NCBI GenBank assembly: GCA_963995505.1
Contig: OZ023181.1
Span: 1,091,487 to 1,155,486, forward strand
Source of the DNA: Hypericum androsaemum
Taxonomy: Eukaryota > Streptophyta > Magnoliopsida > Malpighiales > Hypericaceae
Length of the DNA stretch: 64,000 nucleotides
Direction: 5' to 3'
Within the stretch, counting starts at the first letter, position 1, and each line of letters starts with the position of its first letter. This document shows, piece after piece, positions 20,778 to 34,312 of the stretch. Under the pieces are notes generated by a model. That model made no database searches, was not told the DNA's origin, and was given only the letters and a program-made list of their open reading frames with translations. A program made the position numbers and the translations under genes.

Positions 20778-23700
20778 TTACAGAAGAAAAGTGCCCAACT
20801 CCTGCCCATGCCTTGTGAGGAGCACCTTCCGAGCACCAACCCATTCCAAACGGTACGCTAGATCAAGATTAGGAAGTAACAGTTTCAAACAATCTGCATG
20901 ACTCAGATTCGGGGAGTGTTCCTACAAGAGGTGGGGCAATGAAAAAAAAAAGTGAATTAGTTGGGAGTTGTTTTTCCCTTTCCAGATTTTGTTATAGTCC
21001 AAAGGACTAACATATTTGACTATGCATCCCACACAAATAACAATAAAAATACATGGCAAGCAAAAAGGAGATCAACTGCCTAATCATTTGGATTCTTCAG
21101 ATTTGAAATAACTACTTCCCAATTTCAAAAATGAAGCAATTTGGAAAAAACACGAGTGAAATAAAAATCTTAACCCGACTAGGTTACTATATTGCAATTG
21201 GTAGCTGGCTCAATAAAACGTTCAACTCGAGTGGCCATAGTAGGTTCCACAAAATACACAAGATAAAGTGGTAATGCAGACAGAGATTTCACCTGCAAAT
21301 TAACCTGTCGGTCAGGGTCCATTATGGTCGACATTATGCTCAATCTAGAATAATTGGGTGAGAATCCTTCCCACGGGGGAACAAATATAAGCTTTGTGCA
21401 CTGAACAGGAACCAAGTTTCGGCTCAGTTTCTCCCACCACACAGATCCCAATGACCACCATCTGATCATCAAGCCATGCTCCGAGAAAGCAACCAGCCCC
21501 TGTTATTGGGAGGAGAAAACTTGAAACAAAATGCAAACTTGTACCATTGTAATTACAAATTAGGGCTTCGGGCCTTAGATCTCAACAATACAAAAGGATC
21601 ACTCAGTAACACTAACATAAAGGTGCTTGTCGTACAAAATCTGTCTGAAGCATGAACAAGTGTGGGTTACCTCTCCATCAGGGGAAAAGCTCAATGCTGC
21701 TATCAAGGTGGTCAGTGGCAGTTCTGATGTTCCTGAAAGCAAAGTAGGAAGTCCCGGAGGTCCACTTGCATCCAGTACCTTTATTTTCATCACACTGCAC
21801 CACAAGCAACAGAAATGTCAGGTATAGTAGTCTACATACCAGCAATACTCGCCAAGTACCTTATGCAGGAAAAGTGGGCAGGGGTTTGAAATATCTAACA
21901 ATGATAATATACCTAAAATTACTAGCTGTTAAAAAAATATATAGAATATTTATAGGGAGCATCCATGAACAACAATCTACGTTTCCCACAAAAAGTAACT
22001 TCCCTATTTAAAATCAGCCTTGACTTTCTAATGACAGCATAGAAATTAATGGCTCCCTGCCTCCTCCAAAAACGGCAGGAATCTTAGTCTTCCGTGTAAT
22101 TATTCTTCACAAAGATTCTTCATGATTTTGAAGGCAACTCCTAACTCCTAAGGTACCTCTACTGGCCCCTGTAGGCTGTAGCCTTGCCACTCACATAAGT
22201 TCCCCAGATTAGGGACCGACAGTTTCAACGAAAGTTGCAGATAACAAGTGACATCTTTGTATCATACCTTTGCATATCATACACTGATATGGTTGCACTA
22301 TGAATCTCTCCAATCGAATCACCAACAGCCAATCTGGTAGCAGTTTCGTTTAATGCTACCATAGGGAATACACGGGCAGCCTCCTTCAAAGCTGTCATTG
22401 AACTTTGCAGGCAAGTTTTGCGCATGACTAAATTGCTGAGGTCCATTGTGTGCAGTATATAATTCACCACCTGCAGATCTGCCCACATGTCATGAAAGTT
22501 CGTAATATGACAAGATAAGTTCTGAGATTAGAGTGAATGCTGTCTTGACAGAATTAAATTGGATCTGTCACCTTATCGAGGTATGGAGCTAGGCATCTTG
22601 GAGAACCACGCATGACACGAACAAGAGTTGCAAGTGACACCAAATGAACGGGCGAATCTGATGCCGTAGACCAAATTTGGCTCTCTATAATTGTCAGGAA
22701 CCCGAGTACATCAGCCATAGCTAAACTAGGCAGAAGAACGCCAGCCAAAGTCTCCTGCACAGAAGCAGGGACAGCGGCACGTTGTCCAGCAGAATTGGCA
22801 GATGGGTTGTTTATACACTCTATTTGGAATAAAATATCACTGATCAGACGAGGGATTTCTGAACCACAGCATGCCTTCCATGTAGTCTCCATACCTTCTG
22901 CAAGAAGTTCTGCAGCAGTGCAGCTCCATTTTCCATTCATAGCCATAATTAACTTGATCAATGGATGAACAACAAGCATGGCTAAGGTTGGTTTCACGAG
23001 GCTACGATACCATACTACCAAAGCAGCTGCTACAATAATATGAGAGGTCATTGCATCTTGACTTGTCCCCCCAACGCAAGATATCCAGTCTTGAACTTCA
23101 AAGGACTCCATCCATGTAAGTATATTTGACTCTTCCAGTTGAGCAACTTCTTGTTCTTCTAACCCGTTAGCAAATAACTCAGCAGTAGGTTTTGACGGTG
23201 TGTAGGAGTCTGAACCATTTGCATATGACTCTTGGACTTCAGGATTCCCATATTCCCCAACTCCACTCAGAGACCTCACAAGTTGAACGTGGTGGGTTGC
23301 TTTTTCACTGCACAAAGGAAATGGAATAGCCCGTGAAGCAGCGCAATGGAATAATGTCCGTGCAGCCATACGCACATGCTCACTTTCATCTTGCCAGAAA
23401 CTCACCAAAAGCTGTTAGGGATGACAAAAGTAAACAGAGTTGAATGCTGAGAAAGATCTCTTGCCAATGAAAACTTGTCTGGCAAGATAGATAATAACAG
23501 AAACTGTTTTGAACAGTCACCCACAACGAACATGCTTCCCTTAGACAGACAAGACAAGACAAGAGTACGGACACATCCCTCTTTTAATGCATCATTGACA
23601 GCTTGATTAAGAGTTATTTATGCCATATAGTACTAGATTAAGTATTGCAATTTACATCTTTCCCAGTTCAAGGGCGCATTTAAGACATTCACCAGAGACC

Positions 23701-26700
23701 TTTTTTATATTTTCCTTCGAAGCTCAAAGCAGCAAAACACCCTTTGATTCTGAAACAACTACCAAGAACCGACATCCTATTTCCCAAGTCAAGAATTGAA
23801 AATGTTTTTATCACATGAATTTTACAAGGTAACAACGAAACCACATACATTATTAAAGTTATGCATCAAATTGATATCCATAGAAGAAATAACAACATTC
23901 ATTTCACCCGAATGACTAAAATTGGAACCCGTAGCAGTTATGATCAATGGAATTACCTGCAATGAAGGTGGTTTTATATCTGGGATTTTGTCTATGAAGT
24001 TCCGAGTATAGAATGCTGCCAAGGAACTGCAAGTAGTGCCAAGCAAATCAAAATCAATAACAAAACCAGCAAACTCAAATTAGATAGTGTTTTCAATACG
24101 AACAAAGAATTCGATATGCAGCCTTAATGCTTGCCAGTCACCCTCTCTAACAACCCTTATCTATTTCAAATTTTATGACCCGAATTCTTTCAGAGTTCTT
24201 TGTTGTGTGTGTTGCATCAATAGCAGCTGGTGAGATGCAGACCTTAGTTACGGCTGCTAAAAAGGGCCACGCTTAATGTCCCTAATATTATTTTGGAGGA
24301 TCAGATATGGATTGGTGAGCCAGCCAACACACCTGTTAGATCCCTCAGGCCAGTGGGGTGTTGATAAGTTAGACAAATGGACTTACATCATGGCATTTGT
24401 ATGTTAAGTCCTTAAGCAATTATCAGTACAAAGATATATCTCAGCTGTTTATTAGAAGGAGCCTCAAAGTGATTATTTCATCAAACACCTTTAACTTGTT
24501 ATTCAGAAAAGGAATTGCGACCGCTGTGAAAGAGAATATTCAAAATAGCATGGTTGTATACAGAAACCCAATTTTGCTAAACAGCAAGGGATTTGAAGCA
24601 CAAAGAGTTCACTGACAAACCATCAAGCTATCCTTTACGCTCCTTGAAAAGGAAATTTAGACAATATGTGAAAGCACTGCACAAACCTGCTAGCTGCTGA
24701 ACCAGAACGAGTCATGGCAATCATGCGTTGGGCAATAGACACCATAGTCAATGACCTCATAGCACAAAATTCTGAGGACGACTTCCAGAGCTGAGATAAT
24801 GCAAATGTCTCAGGAAATGATCATAGTAAATAAGAAGACATTGACTTCGCAAAGTTAACAAAGTTTGCCAAAGGTACCTCAAGAACAGCCCCCAGACCAG
24901 GGAACGTCAATGTCAAGGAACCTTTGTCACCTTGCAAGCCAGATGCCACGAGACAATTCCTTGGTCTCCTTAAGTTCATATCTGCTATCAGCAATTTATC
25001 CAGCTCCGTATCCAGGTTCCATATATGTAAAAATGATAGGCTGAAACAAAGCAGATGCTCTTCCAGTGACCGAAGCCAATCAGGCTCCTGCGTAGTAGAA
25101 GGTGACCTGCCATCCGCTGGAGAGTCGCATCCATTAGTCGCATTGCCAGGACTAGGCATTTTCTCCTGCTCCTTTGGGCTTGCACTGTCTGACTTATCGC
25201 CGCTACTTGTTGAAGATTCAAGTTTCTGATAAGAGCACATTAAAGAAGCAAGGTCAAAACTTAAAGCAGCAACCCCAGGGAAAGGGCAGGTGCACTGGAT
25301 TGGGTGCTTGCCCCCTTGCACAATAAATTGTGCTGAAGTGTTTATTTGAATAGCCTGTACTTGGGACTTGCTAGGGCCCATCAAGGGCACGTTACTAGAT
25401 GCCACATTCAAAGGGACCATCTGATTCTCCGGATAACTAACATGAGAGTGATTCAAGTTCCCATCTTCAATAATAGGAAGAAGCAACGAGGACACTGACG
25501 TATTTCCACTTAAAACTGAGCCACTATTAGAATTCACACTGATTCCTTTGCAGAAATATTCTAACATTGAATGTGCAGCAGGTCCACGAAGCACCCGCTC
25601 ACGAGCCCCTGTCTTGACATCCCAAATGTAGAAAAACTCAGCAGCATCAGACGTTCCTGATTTGCTCTTGCATAGACACCCCACATAACCTCTTGAGCCA
25701 TCCCAAACAACTTTTTCAGGATACCCAGGATGTCCAGGAAACAATCTCTCTACTTGCAAAGTTCCGAGTGATGTAAGAGCAACACAAGAATCCTCCCCCA
25801 CAGAGAGAAAACAATCACTCCAAGGATGTGCAGTGAGGGTAGGAGGGAACATCAATTGGCGCACTGGAGCTACGTGTTGGTGCAGCACAGTGACAAGGAT
25901 CCCACTATCTACATCCCAAATCCGGATTGTGCAGTCAACACTTCCAGAAACTAAAACACGGTCAAGAGTTTGTCCACTAGAAAATCTCGACATCCGATGT
26001 GCTGCCAAACAAAGTACAGCCCCAGTGTGCCCTAAAAAGTATTGTCTGGATACAGGTGTATCAACATTAACTCGAGGACTCCCACACGGAGAATCTGATC
26101 TCAAAAGCATGTCAAAGCGAATGACCTCTATTTCACCACTATAGAAGCCGTACACAACAGCATAAGGCACGATCAGGTTTTCAGATATAACCATTGAAGA
26201 AGATACAGTTCGTTTCTTCTGACTTATTTCACCTGGATACCTGTTGTTTCTACTTCCAAAGGACGAAACAGAACTTCGCAAACAACCAGTCATTTGATCA
26301 CCCTTGCTCTCAAATTGGTTTAGTGAGCAAGAGCTTGACATCCAGTCACTGGACATTAGGCTTTCTGCAACGAAACTGCATTTTCTGGAGAGGGTTTCAT
26401 TGTTTTGATGCTTCTCAGGTAAGGTCCAGACTGTAATGTGAGGTTTCCAATGGATAGGTTCTTCAAGATCAGAAGACGTCATACTAATTCTGGCAAGATA
26501 ATTGCTCAAATGAATAAAAGAAACGGAAACCAAAGCATCAAGAGGGGATAAAGCAATGCGAATCTCAGAAAGAGGTTCACACTTGAACACATTCTTCGAA
26601 TATGATATATCATAAAGAAGTGCAGATCCCATATTGTTCCAGACACAAAATCGCTCGCACATATCATCACTTGCTTCCTGCATATTGCTGGGATCACTAG

Positions 26701-27705
26701 TTCCAAGAAACATGCAACCAGATAAATGTAATTTAGTTGAGTTGCAGTCAACAGGAAGCAGCTTTTCCACAAAATCGATCTCCCCAACAATCTTTTCGCC
26801 AGTCAATAACCTAAATATGCAGTTCTTCTCTAATAACAAAGCAACAAGGTTCCCTCGGGCTGTGCAAGAAACAACCTGTTCTTCTCTGCTTAACCAATTT
26901 CCCCATGTCGGAGCCTCCAGCTGTTCACCCTTATGCAGGCTGCCACTGCCATCACCTTCGACATCTATGTTCATGTCCTTCAATATCGGAACCAACTTAA
27001 CCCCGCCAAAAGAATCAGCCATGAAGACAGAAGCATTTTCTCCGTCCTCACCTGACAAGACCACATCCATAAACTTCAATGTCCCAAAGGACAAGTCCCC
27101 GTGAAAAACAGTCTGTACAATAGTAAGACTATACGTATCAACAATCACCACACTACACTTGCGCGACTTCCTGTCCTCACTGCCATCACCAAAACAACAG
27201 CCGATGCAAGCATACCGCGGGCTCGAGGGCAATGCACGCACAACAGAGGGGCTACCCGCCCAGGGCGGAAGCGTCCTCCTGCGTCGGCAATGCCCGCTGC
27301 TCCTGCTCCAAACACACAAGACCCCTTCCGTACACGCGCTGATCAACGCGCCATTGCTCAAGCCCCCGGTCTCCCCCGGGACAACCACAGGATAGCAGAT
27401 CCCGAGGTCGGCTACTGGCGCCGCGTGGCCGCACAGCATCGCCACCGGCTTAATAATCTCCTGTCCCGAAATTCAATCAAAGAAGCTAAGCTAGTGGACC
27501 AAATAAAAAAGAGGGAAAAAATACAATATAAAGGTGCGAGAGGATAATTTACCACGTTAGGGGAGGGGGAGAGGTTCCACCAGAGAATAGAGCCATCGGA
27601 TCCGCCGGTGTAGACGGTGGGAGGACGGTCGAGGGCGGCGGCGGCGGTTACCCGGTGAGACGGAGGAGTCTCCGGCCATATACACGCCACGGATCGGCAC
27701 TTCAT
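20778..27705 (-). CDS. WDR7 / rabconnectin-3-beta-like WD40 protein (nine exons)
   Basis: Predicted 1475-aa protein. Exons on the minus strand: 27705-27553, 27460-24878, 24790-24687, 24026-23957, 23411-22572, 22470-22268, 21794-21671, 21499-21293 and 20921-20778. All splice sites are GT-AG and the joined frame is open. WD40 repeats are at both ends: YTGGSDGSILWW in exon 1, ACTEGVLCVW and VSGSVDCTIRIWDV in exon 2, and LVAFSEHGLMIRWWSLGSVWW in exon 8. The middle (exon 5, from SFWQDESEHVRMAART) looks like a helical repeat. Size and layout match WDR7, which with its partner DMXL regulates V-ATPase assembly in animals; plants have one such gene annotated as a transducin/WD40 protein. The trafficking role is inferred. 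A start seven codons upstream at 27726 is possible, but the family usually begins MKCRSVAC. Confidence 0.93.
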
Positions 27706-27726
27706 CGTTTCGGTTATTCCCTTCAC

Positions 27727-28402
27727 CAGTACGCTGCCGTTTCGTTCATTTGATTCGCCAGTGAACGGAAGAGAGCGAGTTCGCGGTGGGAGCCGGAATT
27801 AACCGGGAGGAGGAGAGTGAAAAGTTGTGGGCCCGGGCCGGGTTTCAATTGGGCTAACACGGGCTTAGACAAATTTTGGATCATTCCAGCGGCCCGGACT
27901 AAGGATCCAGGGATCCGGATCCCAAACCCAGGATAACTTGACCTAATTGAAAAAATTAGTTTAATCAGATCTCAAATTTGAATCATTAAAAATACTTAAT
28001 ATACTAGCATACTTTCATTTTTCAAAAGACTTGTCCAGCGAGTATCCAACGAAGTGATATAAACCAAAAAAAAATGCAAATTGGGGAATGGACCTAACAT
28101 CATTTTTTAGAATGGACTTGGATCTTCATCTAGATTCTTAAAATCTATAACTTTTGATCATTATGGCGATCAAAAGAGAGATATCCATTAGAAGCTACAC
28201 CATTTTTGAGAATGGAGCTTCACTTCGAGTACACCTCCTTTTAATACAAAAAAGAGAGAAACCGCCATTAGAAGCTACACGAATGGAAGCTAATCGTACA
28301 AGGAGTGAGCCTAATCTTAACTGAAGCTACAAGCAGCACTACATTTTTGCGGTTGCAACAAACAAAAGCCCATCCTGTACTAGATGATCAGAAACTAAAG
28401 CA
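27727..28402. other. Intergenic: WDR7-like promoter and 3' end of the PIAL-like gene
   Basis: The GC-rich end near 27727-27850 is the likely promoter and 5' leader of the WD40 gene; the rest is probably the 3' UTR of the upstream PIAL-like gene. A 16-base phrase (ccattagaagctacac) occurs twice, near 28186 and 28265. No other gene seen. Confidence 0.5.
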
Positions 28403-31400
28403 TCACCGAGGCAAACAGCCTGAGTTTCCACTTGAAGGAGAGGGCTCGGTAGCTGAGCTACTTGGAGGCCCGGGAACCTGTACATTCCTGTTGACAAAGG
28501 CTGCAAGGTGGGGTGGAGCACTCGTACGCGAAGAGGCTTGCAGGTGGGGTGGAGCACTTGTCCGCGAAGAGGCTTGCAGGTGCGGTGGAGCACTTGGACG
28601 TGAAGAGCTCGGGGTCAAATGTGGTGCAGGCCTTGGAACTTGACTTGGTTGACTAGGCTGAATCACGAAATCCTTGAGGGTTTCAAAATCCCTCTCACTG
28701 ATGCTTCCCCGCATCCGACCAGTTGGACGCCAATTCTGTTCTGATGGTGAGTTCGTTGAAACATCGGATTGAGGAGCTTCTGGCACTGCTCCTGCACTCC
28801 CTCTTTGCTCTGTTGTCCATTCCCGTATCCTGCTAGCATTAAACGGGAACGGGTCAGCAGCACTGGCTGTCTGAACAGCAAGAAAAGGAGGTTGCCTGGC
28901 TGTCTGTGTTGAACGGGGAGAAGCAGATAAAAGCCCCGCTTGGTGGTTTGCCGGAGCACTCGTCGCAACACCAACTTGTCCGCTCCCTTGCCGACTATGA
29001 ACAGGATTATGTGCCAAAGGTGTTTGAGTTGCATCTGGGACCTGACGCCTAGAGTTAGGGACCCGAAGTGCCTGCTGCACAGTTAAGTTACGAGGTCCAC
29101 TAGGAAGCCCAAGTGACATGGCTGAAGCACGCGGGGGTTGATTTGGAATTTGAAGACCACCAACTTCTTGTTGAAGTGTCCGGCTTGGAACCTGTGCTCG
29201 AGCCTGATAGAACGATAATATACAGTCAAACAAAAAAATGATCGGTCTATCGCATGGGATGGGCTAGCTATCCTTAAGTTTTTTTTGAAGACCTTTAGTT
29301 GATTTTCCAATAATTTCAATAATCAATATGCAACGAAACTACGTAACCTCAAAAGATCATACAAGGTTTGTTTATGATATGCTGCAATGAAGATGAGGTG
29401 ATATCTGATACCTGATCCCAGTTCAAATTGGACCTTGGCAATTGCTGAGGAAAATCAACCGGTCCTCTGAATGTAGTCCCGTGAGAGGCAGAAGAGGATC
29501 CGTTAGAAGTCCCTGCTATTAGAATAGGTCTTCCCTGAGAAGCACCAGGGGGGGCACCCGAAATCCCTGGGAATATGCTAGGTCTCGGCATCTGCTGTGG
29601 ACTTGGTGTTTGCGACCTCACAGCCCCGCCCTCATCTCCTGCCGAGGTGCTGCCCCTTTGCCTGTGTACTTGTAGCAATCTCCTTACCTCGTTACTGGTA
29701 GCTGAACCTATAGGTGACTGCGCTTGTAATATTTTATCACTCTCAAAAGCAGCTTTCCATGATCCATCAGAAGAGATAAACACGTCAACTACACCTTCAC
29801 CTACTTCCTGTAGGACCTGGTAAAATGAATCCAGGTGGTCAAACAACATGTCTAAACTTAGATGAGGTGAACTGGAACATGGATAAGCGTTCAAAATTAC
29901 CTTAACAATGTTTTGATCCAAACGAAGGTCGGTGTAACAGCATGGTTGATTGCAGTATGGGCAACGCCAAGATGGTCTTTTTGAGTTAATTTCGACGTAG
30001 CTTCTAAAATCAAAACACTAAGGAAACAGACAGATATTAAGATCTTTATCTTCATAAATGATAGGAATTAAGATGTAGATGTTGGAGACTGACAAAAGTG
30101 CAATTTTTGTATTATTTGTTCCAGAAACTCATGCCTAGTTTACGTAAAGTAATGCAATTATGGTCATAATTTAGTTCAAAAGCTCCGGGAACGATCTGCC
30201 TTCTTTAGCAAGGTGGGCCCACTGTCAAGCCACTATCCGCCCTTGAATATGATGGGCCAAATTACAGAACCATGCACCTAATACTTAGGTCACTGGTTTA
30301 GACCGAGTATAAAATATATCCACACATTTCTTCGAGATAAACCTTATTTCAAGCATATACTTGACAAGCCAGCACAAAAGAGAAGGTTTTTTTTTTTGGA
30401 GAAGGAACAAAAGAGAAGTTAGACAACAATATTTGTGATTTGAGTGATACTTCCTACCAGTGCAGGAAAATGATTGCATGGGGAGCAAGCGCATAACCAT
30501 TTTAAACATGTTGACTATGTAAGAGCTACTAACCTGATGGTGTTTGCAGGATTTCCCTTTCACGGGAGTTCTAATTAGTTTACGGCTGCTTGAATGAGGG
30601 AGTTGGTCAGTGCATAATATAGCTGATTTCAGTTTGCATAGAGATAAAGGACTCAGTCTTTTATTTTTTTTCTTTTGATTAAAAAAATGGACTTAATATA
30701 ATCAAGGATAACAGTACTCATCCTCAGGAGGAGGAGAATTAAACCAGCTGGTGGGTGCTCAATCTCAATTCAGAGCACAAACTATTTCATTTTTATGGCA
30801 ATTGTGATGAAATATTAACATCATTTACTGAGCAAAAGATGAATGCCAGGATCATTTCTAGGTTTCGGAAGGCTGTTCCCATTTCTAAACTCAAGTGTAT
30901 ATGTAACATGTACAGCTTATCCCAATCAAAAGGGGTTAGAAAATCACTTTAGTGACAGCACAATGAAGCAAGTACAATGACGCACCTTATGGGGCACTTA
31001 AGCGATATACGTGATGGGCCCTCCGTGATTTCAGAATCTAAAATACCAAAAGTTGAATCAGTAGAAGTTCACAAGTATCCCAGGACTGCATCATCACACC
31101 ATAAGAAAAATGGAAAAAGAGAACTTACAAACGATGCAACCAGTAAAAATGGGGAAGAATAATATTAAAGCAGTAACATTTTAGCAAGAAAAGTCGGAAA
31201 AAACCAATCGATTGCACCTCCGGCACCTACCTGTATCCAATGCAGGAACACCAGACTGAACATAATTCTCTAACATGGGAGTCTCAGGTAATGGCGTCAT
31301 ACTAACGAAGGCGACAGCAATGAGATAATGACCTTCAAAAGAATTTCAACGATCATCAAAAGTATCAATTGTGTTTAATGAAATGACTTGGTATCCTGAC

Positions 31401-34312
31401 CTACTGTCGAATTGGCCAATAGCTTGCACAATGTTAGTGCCAAACTTGAGCATTCTGGTCACATTAGTCGGAAGTTGTGGCCCTGTCTCCTGCAGTCAAT
31501 CAAAGACGAAACACAAGATTTTAAAAAAGTGCTGCTTCAAATCCTGATCAAAAAGTGGCATAAAATTATACCGACCATTGAAACATTGGTTCTTTTCTCC
31601 ACTCCCCTTCCATTTAAAAGGAAGCTGCAAGTACATATAACAAAATGATCTATGATCCCAGAAACAGGTTTTAGATATGAAGCGGCACAAAATGCAATCA
31701 TACCTCACTTTCTGTGGACTTATAAGACATGCAGATGTCTCAATATTATCTGTCTGCACTACAAATAACCGCTGCCAGAAAAACGGAAAAAATTAATTTT
31801 CCGCACTAAACAGTACGCAAAGGTATATCAGAAAACCAAGTTCAACTTCATATCCATATAGTCCTTTCCAACTGTTAAAGCAGCTCACTCCAGCAAACTG
31901 GGTCTAATATGTAAGGAGGGTTGCTCACTATTTTGTCTTGAGGAGAATGCCCAGTATTCTTTGGTATATGAAAGTCCATCAGGTATGCTTCATATCCAGG
32001 CTGCGAAAGGAAATGGAGAAGATTTATTCACTTGTAAGATGCAAACTAAATGAAGCTGCATCAAGAAGAGCTATCGACCTTGATTTCAAGAGACGAAAGT
32101 ATCTTCCTCGTCTTCATCAAAGGATGGAACCTGCAAAGAGTAAACAATGGATCAATAAGCACTGTCTCCAGACATCCTAAGCTGCATCATGAACAATAGC
32201 CAAAATTCAAAGCTATTCATCCCTTCAGTTTTATTTGTCCATTGATCATTTGGACATGAACAGAGGATGTACAAAATCAACCCTATCTTCCCAAGAACAA
32301 CAGATGAACAAGATGGGCAAGAAATTTTGATCAGAGCATCTTACCTAGAGATGACAGTTAAAAGCATGGATGATGAGTCGCTGCACCTATTATTCGCAAA
32401 TCCTTGGCAGCAGACAACATTTGCCATCTGACAAACAATAAAGTAAAGTCATCAGCAACACGAGTATCAAGGATAATTTGCAATATGCAAGTCACTCCTT
32501 GAGAGCAAATGAGCAATACATGCCATACCTCATTGGCAAGGTTAACAAGTGCTTCAGAGTCCTCAGGAAACCAACCAATTGCGCAAGCATTCTACAAGAA
32601 GCGAAGAAAGACTGTTCAAAATTAACGGTTACGTGTAGAAAGAAAGAAAAAAAAGTAACACTAAAGAACGTAAAAACTTTAATTACAAGGGAGAACGTCA
32701 ACAGAACCAATCCAAAATTAAATGCTCGAGTGGCATAGAGAAGAAATTGAAAAAGAAAAGGGCAAGAATCAGGCACGTAAAAGCGGATTAAATACACGCA
32801 AACCCTATTTAATGCTTGGAATGCAAAGTACACCACATGAATGTTTGCATTAAATACATTTTGGTCTCAAATAATGCTAACAAGGATACCAGTAAACACC
32901 AGGGAATACCTTCACAGAAACCATCAGCACCATGATCGCTGCTTGGACAAAAACGTCACTTCTGCGTTCACACAGCTAGAGAAAGCACAAGCTAGATAGA
33001 TAAGATAAATATTGTCATTTGAAGCATTAAATAGGGTTTGTGTGTCTATCGGTAGAGTAGAGCAACACAATTTAGTCACTCCCGGCAATCTACCTAGTAC
33101 GATAATTTGATAGAAAATTCTCACATTTGTTTGCTTTCAGAAGACAAGGTCCTGCGAAGTTATTGATGTGAGAATATGCAGCAAAAGCGAGTTCAAATTT
33201 TTGCTACATGATAAGTACATGAAACTTTAGTAGAAAAGCCTTGAAGCACTTACGAGCACTTTACCTTTTACTTGTCTACCAGAGAATTTCCAATCACTCA
33301 AAAACCAACTAGATAACTGTTTTCGTCAATTTATCTCAACAAATAATGATGCTGAATAGGTATATTCATAAAACCTGATATTTCCACAATGCAACTGCTA
33401 TCTACTTTGCATGGCCTCTCAAAGCACCAATAGGCTAAATCCCATTCATAATTTCATACTATTCTTTCCTCAACTTCCTGGAGAGCAACTCCATATGGCA
33501 GTTTCAAACATAATATTCTAAGCAATCAGCATCTCATTTTGTCCAATTTTTGTTTCTCACTTGAGCGATTGTTCCCGACACCCCTCACTTTTTTCTAGAA
33601 AACCTTCAGATTAGCCCAATCCATTCCCCGGCTCCCATTTGAGGCATTACGTCACGTCATTTTGTTCTCGTCTTTCGATGGACAAAAAATCCGGTTCACA
33701 AAAGTAAAAAATCTACCAATGTGACTATCAAGAGAAAAGGAGCAAGATTATATTCCATCTGGAGCAGGTTACGACATGGATCACCTGCTTCAGCAAGCGA
33801 GGCAAGTCCTGAAAGCCCTGCACGTTCGCTGGAACCTCGTTATTCGCCAACGTGAAATCAATCCCTCTGCATTGTTCGAAGATCAATAACAAACACATCA
33901 GTAACCATGCAGACAAGAGATAAAGAAGTTACAAGCAGAGAATCCTCCGTTTCGGAAGGAAAATAAATTTTTCAAAAAAAATAAAGAAGAAGCAGGTACG
34001 GCATCCCTGAGGGGCAAACCCTAGCAACATCCTACAACTGGAAAATTTTAGTTACAAAGCTCAGTAACCGACGGTTACCACAGAGCCGAAGTTCGAACAA
34101 CGAAAAGAAAAAAAACGGCGAGGCGACCTTGCGAGCGAGAGGCAGAGAGACACGAGCTCGCTTCCGTCGCCGGCGGTCTGGAGGTTCACGGCGAGGCGTT
34201 TGGCGACGGCGGTGATTCTAAGGGAGTTGGCCAGCGCCGGAGACATCTGGTGACCGGTCCCCACCGTCAGCCCAGCCGCCGTGGACCGTACCCCCTCCCC
34301 GTTTCCCGCCAT
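28403..34312 (-). CDS. PIAL1/2-like E4 SUMO-protein ligase (sixteen exons)
   Basis: Predicted 777-aa nuclear SUMO ligase. Exons on the minus strand: 34312-34128, 33866-33785, 32975-32910, 32591-32529, 32427-32345, 32130-32079, 32000-31929, 31771-31704, 31624-31576, 31489-31405, 31332-31231, 31037-30986, 30585-30534, 30017-29901, 29816-29412 and 29203-28403. All are GT-AG and in frame (2334 bases). The zinc-binding SP-RING is at about residues 330-380: CPI, then SCKHHQCFDF, then WRCPYCNQ. Upstream text such as GIDFTLANNE, DFHIPKNT and SFLLNGRGVEKRTNV matches plant PIAL proteins, which extend SUMO chains and act in stress signalling and gene silencing. The C-terminal 400 residues are Ser/Pro/Gln-rich with NWRPTGRMRGS near residue 690. 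Near the end are tandem HLQASSRTSAPP units. PIAL1 and PIAL2 cannot be told apart here. Confidence 0.92.
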
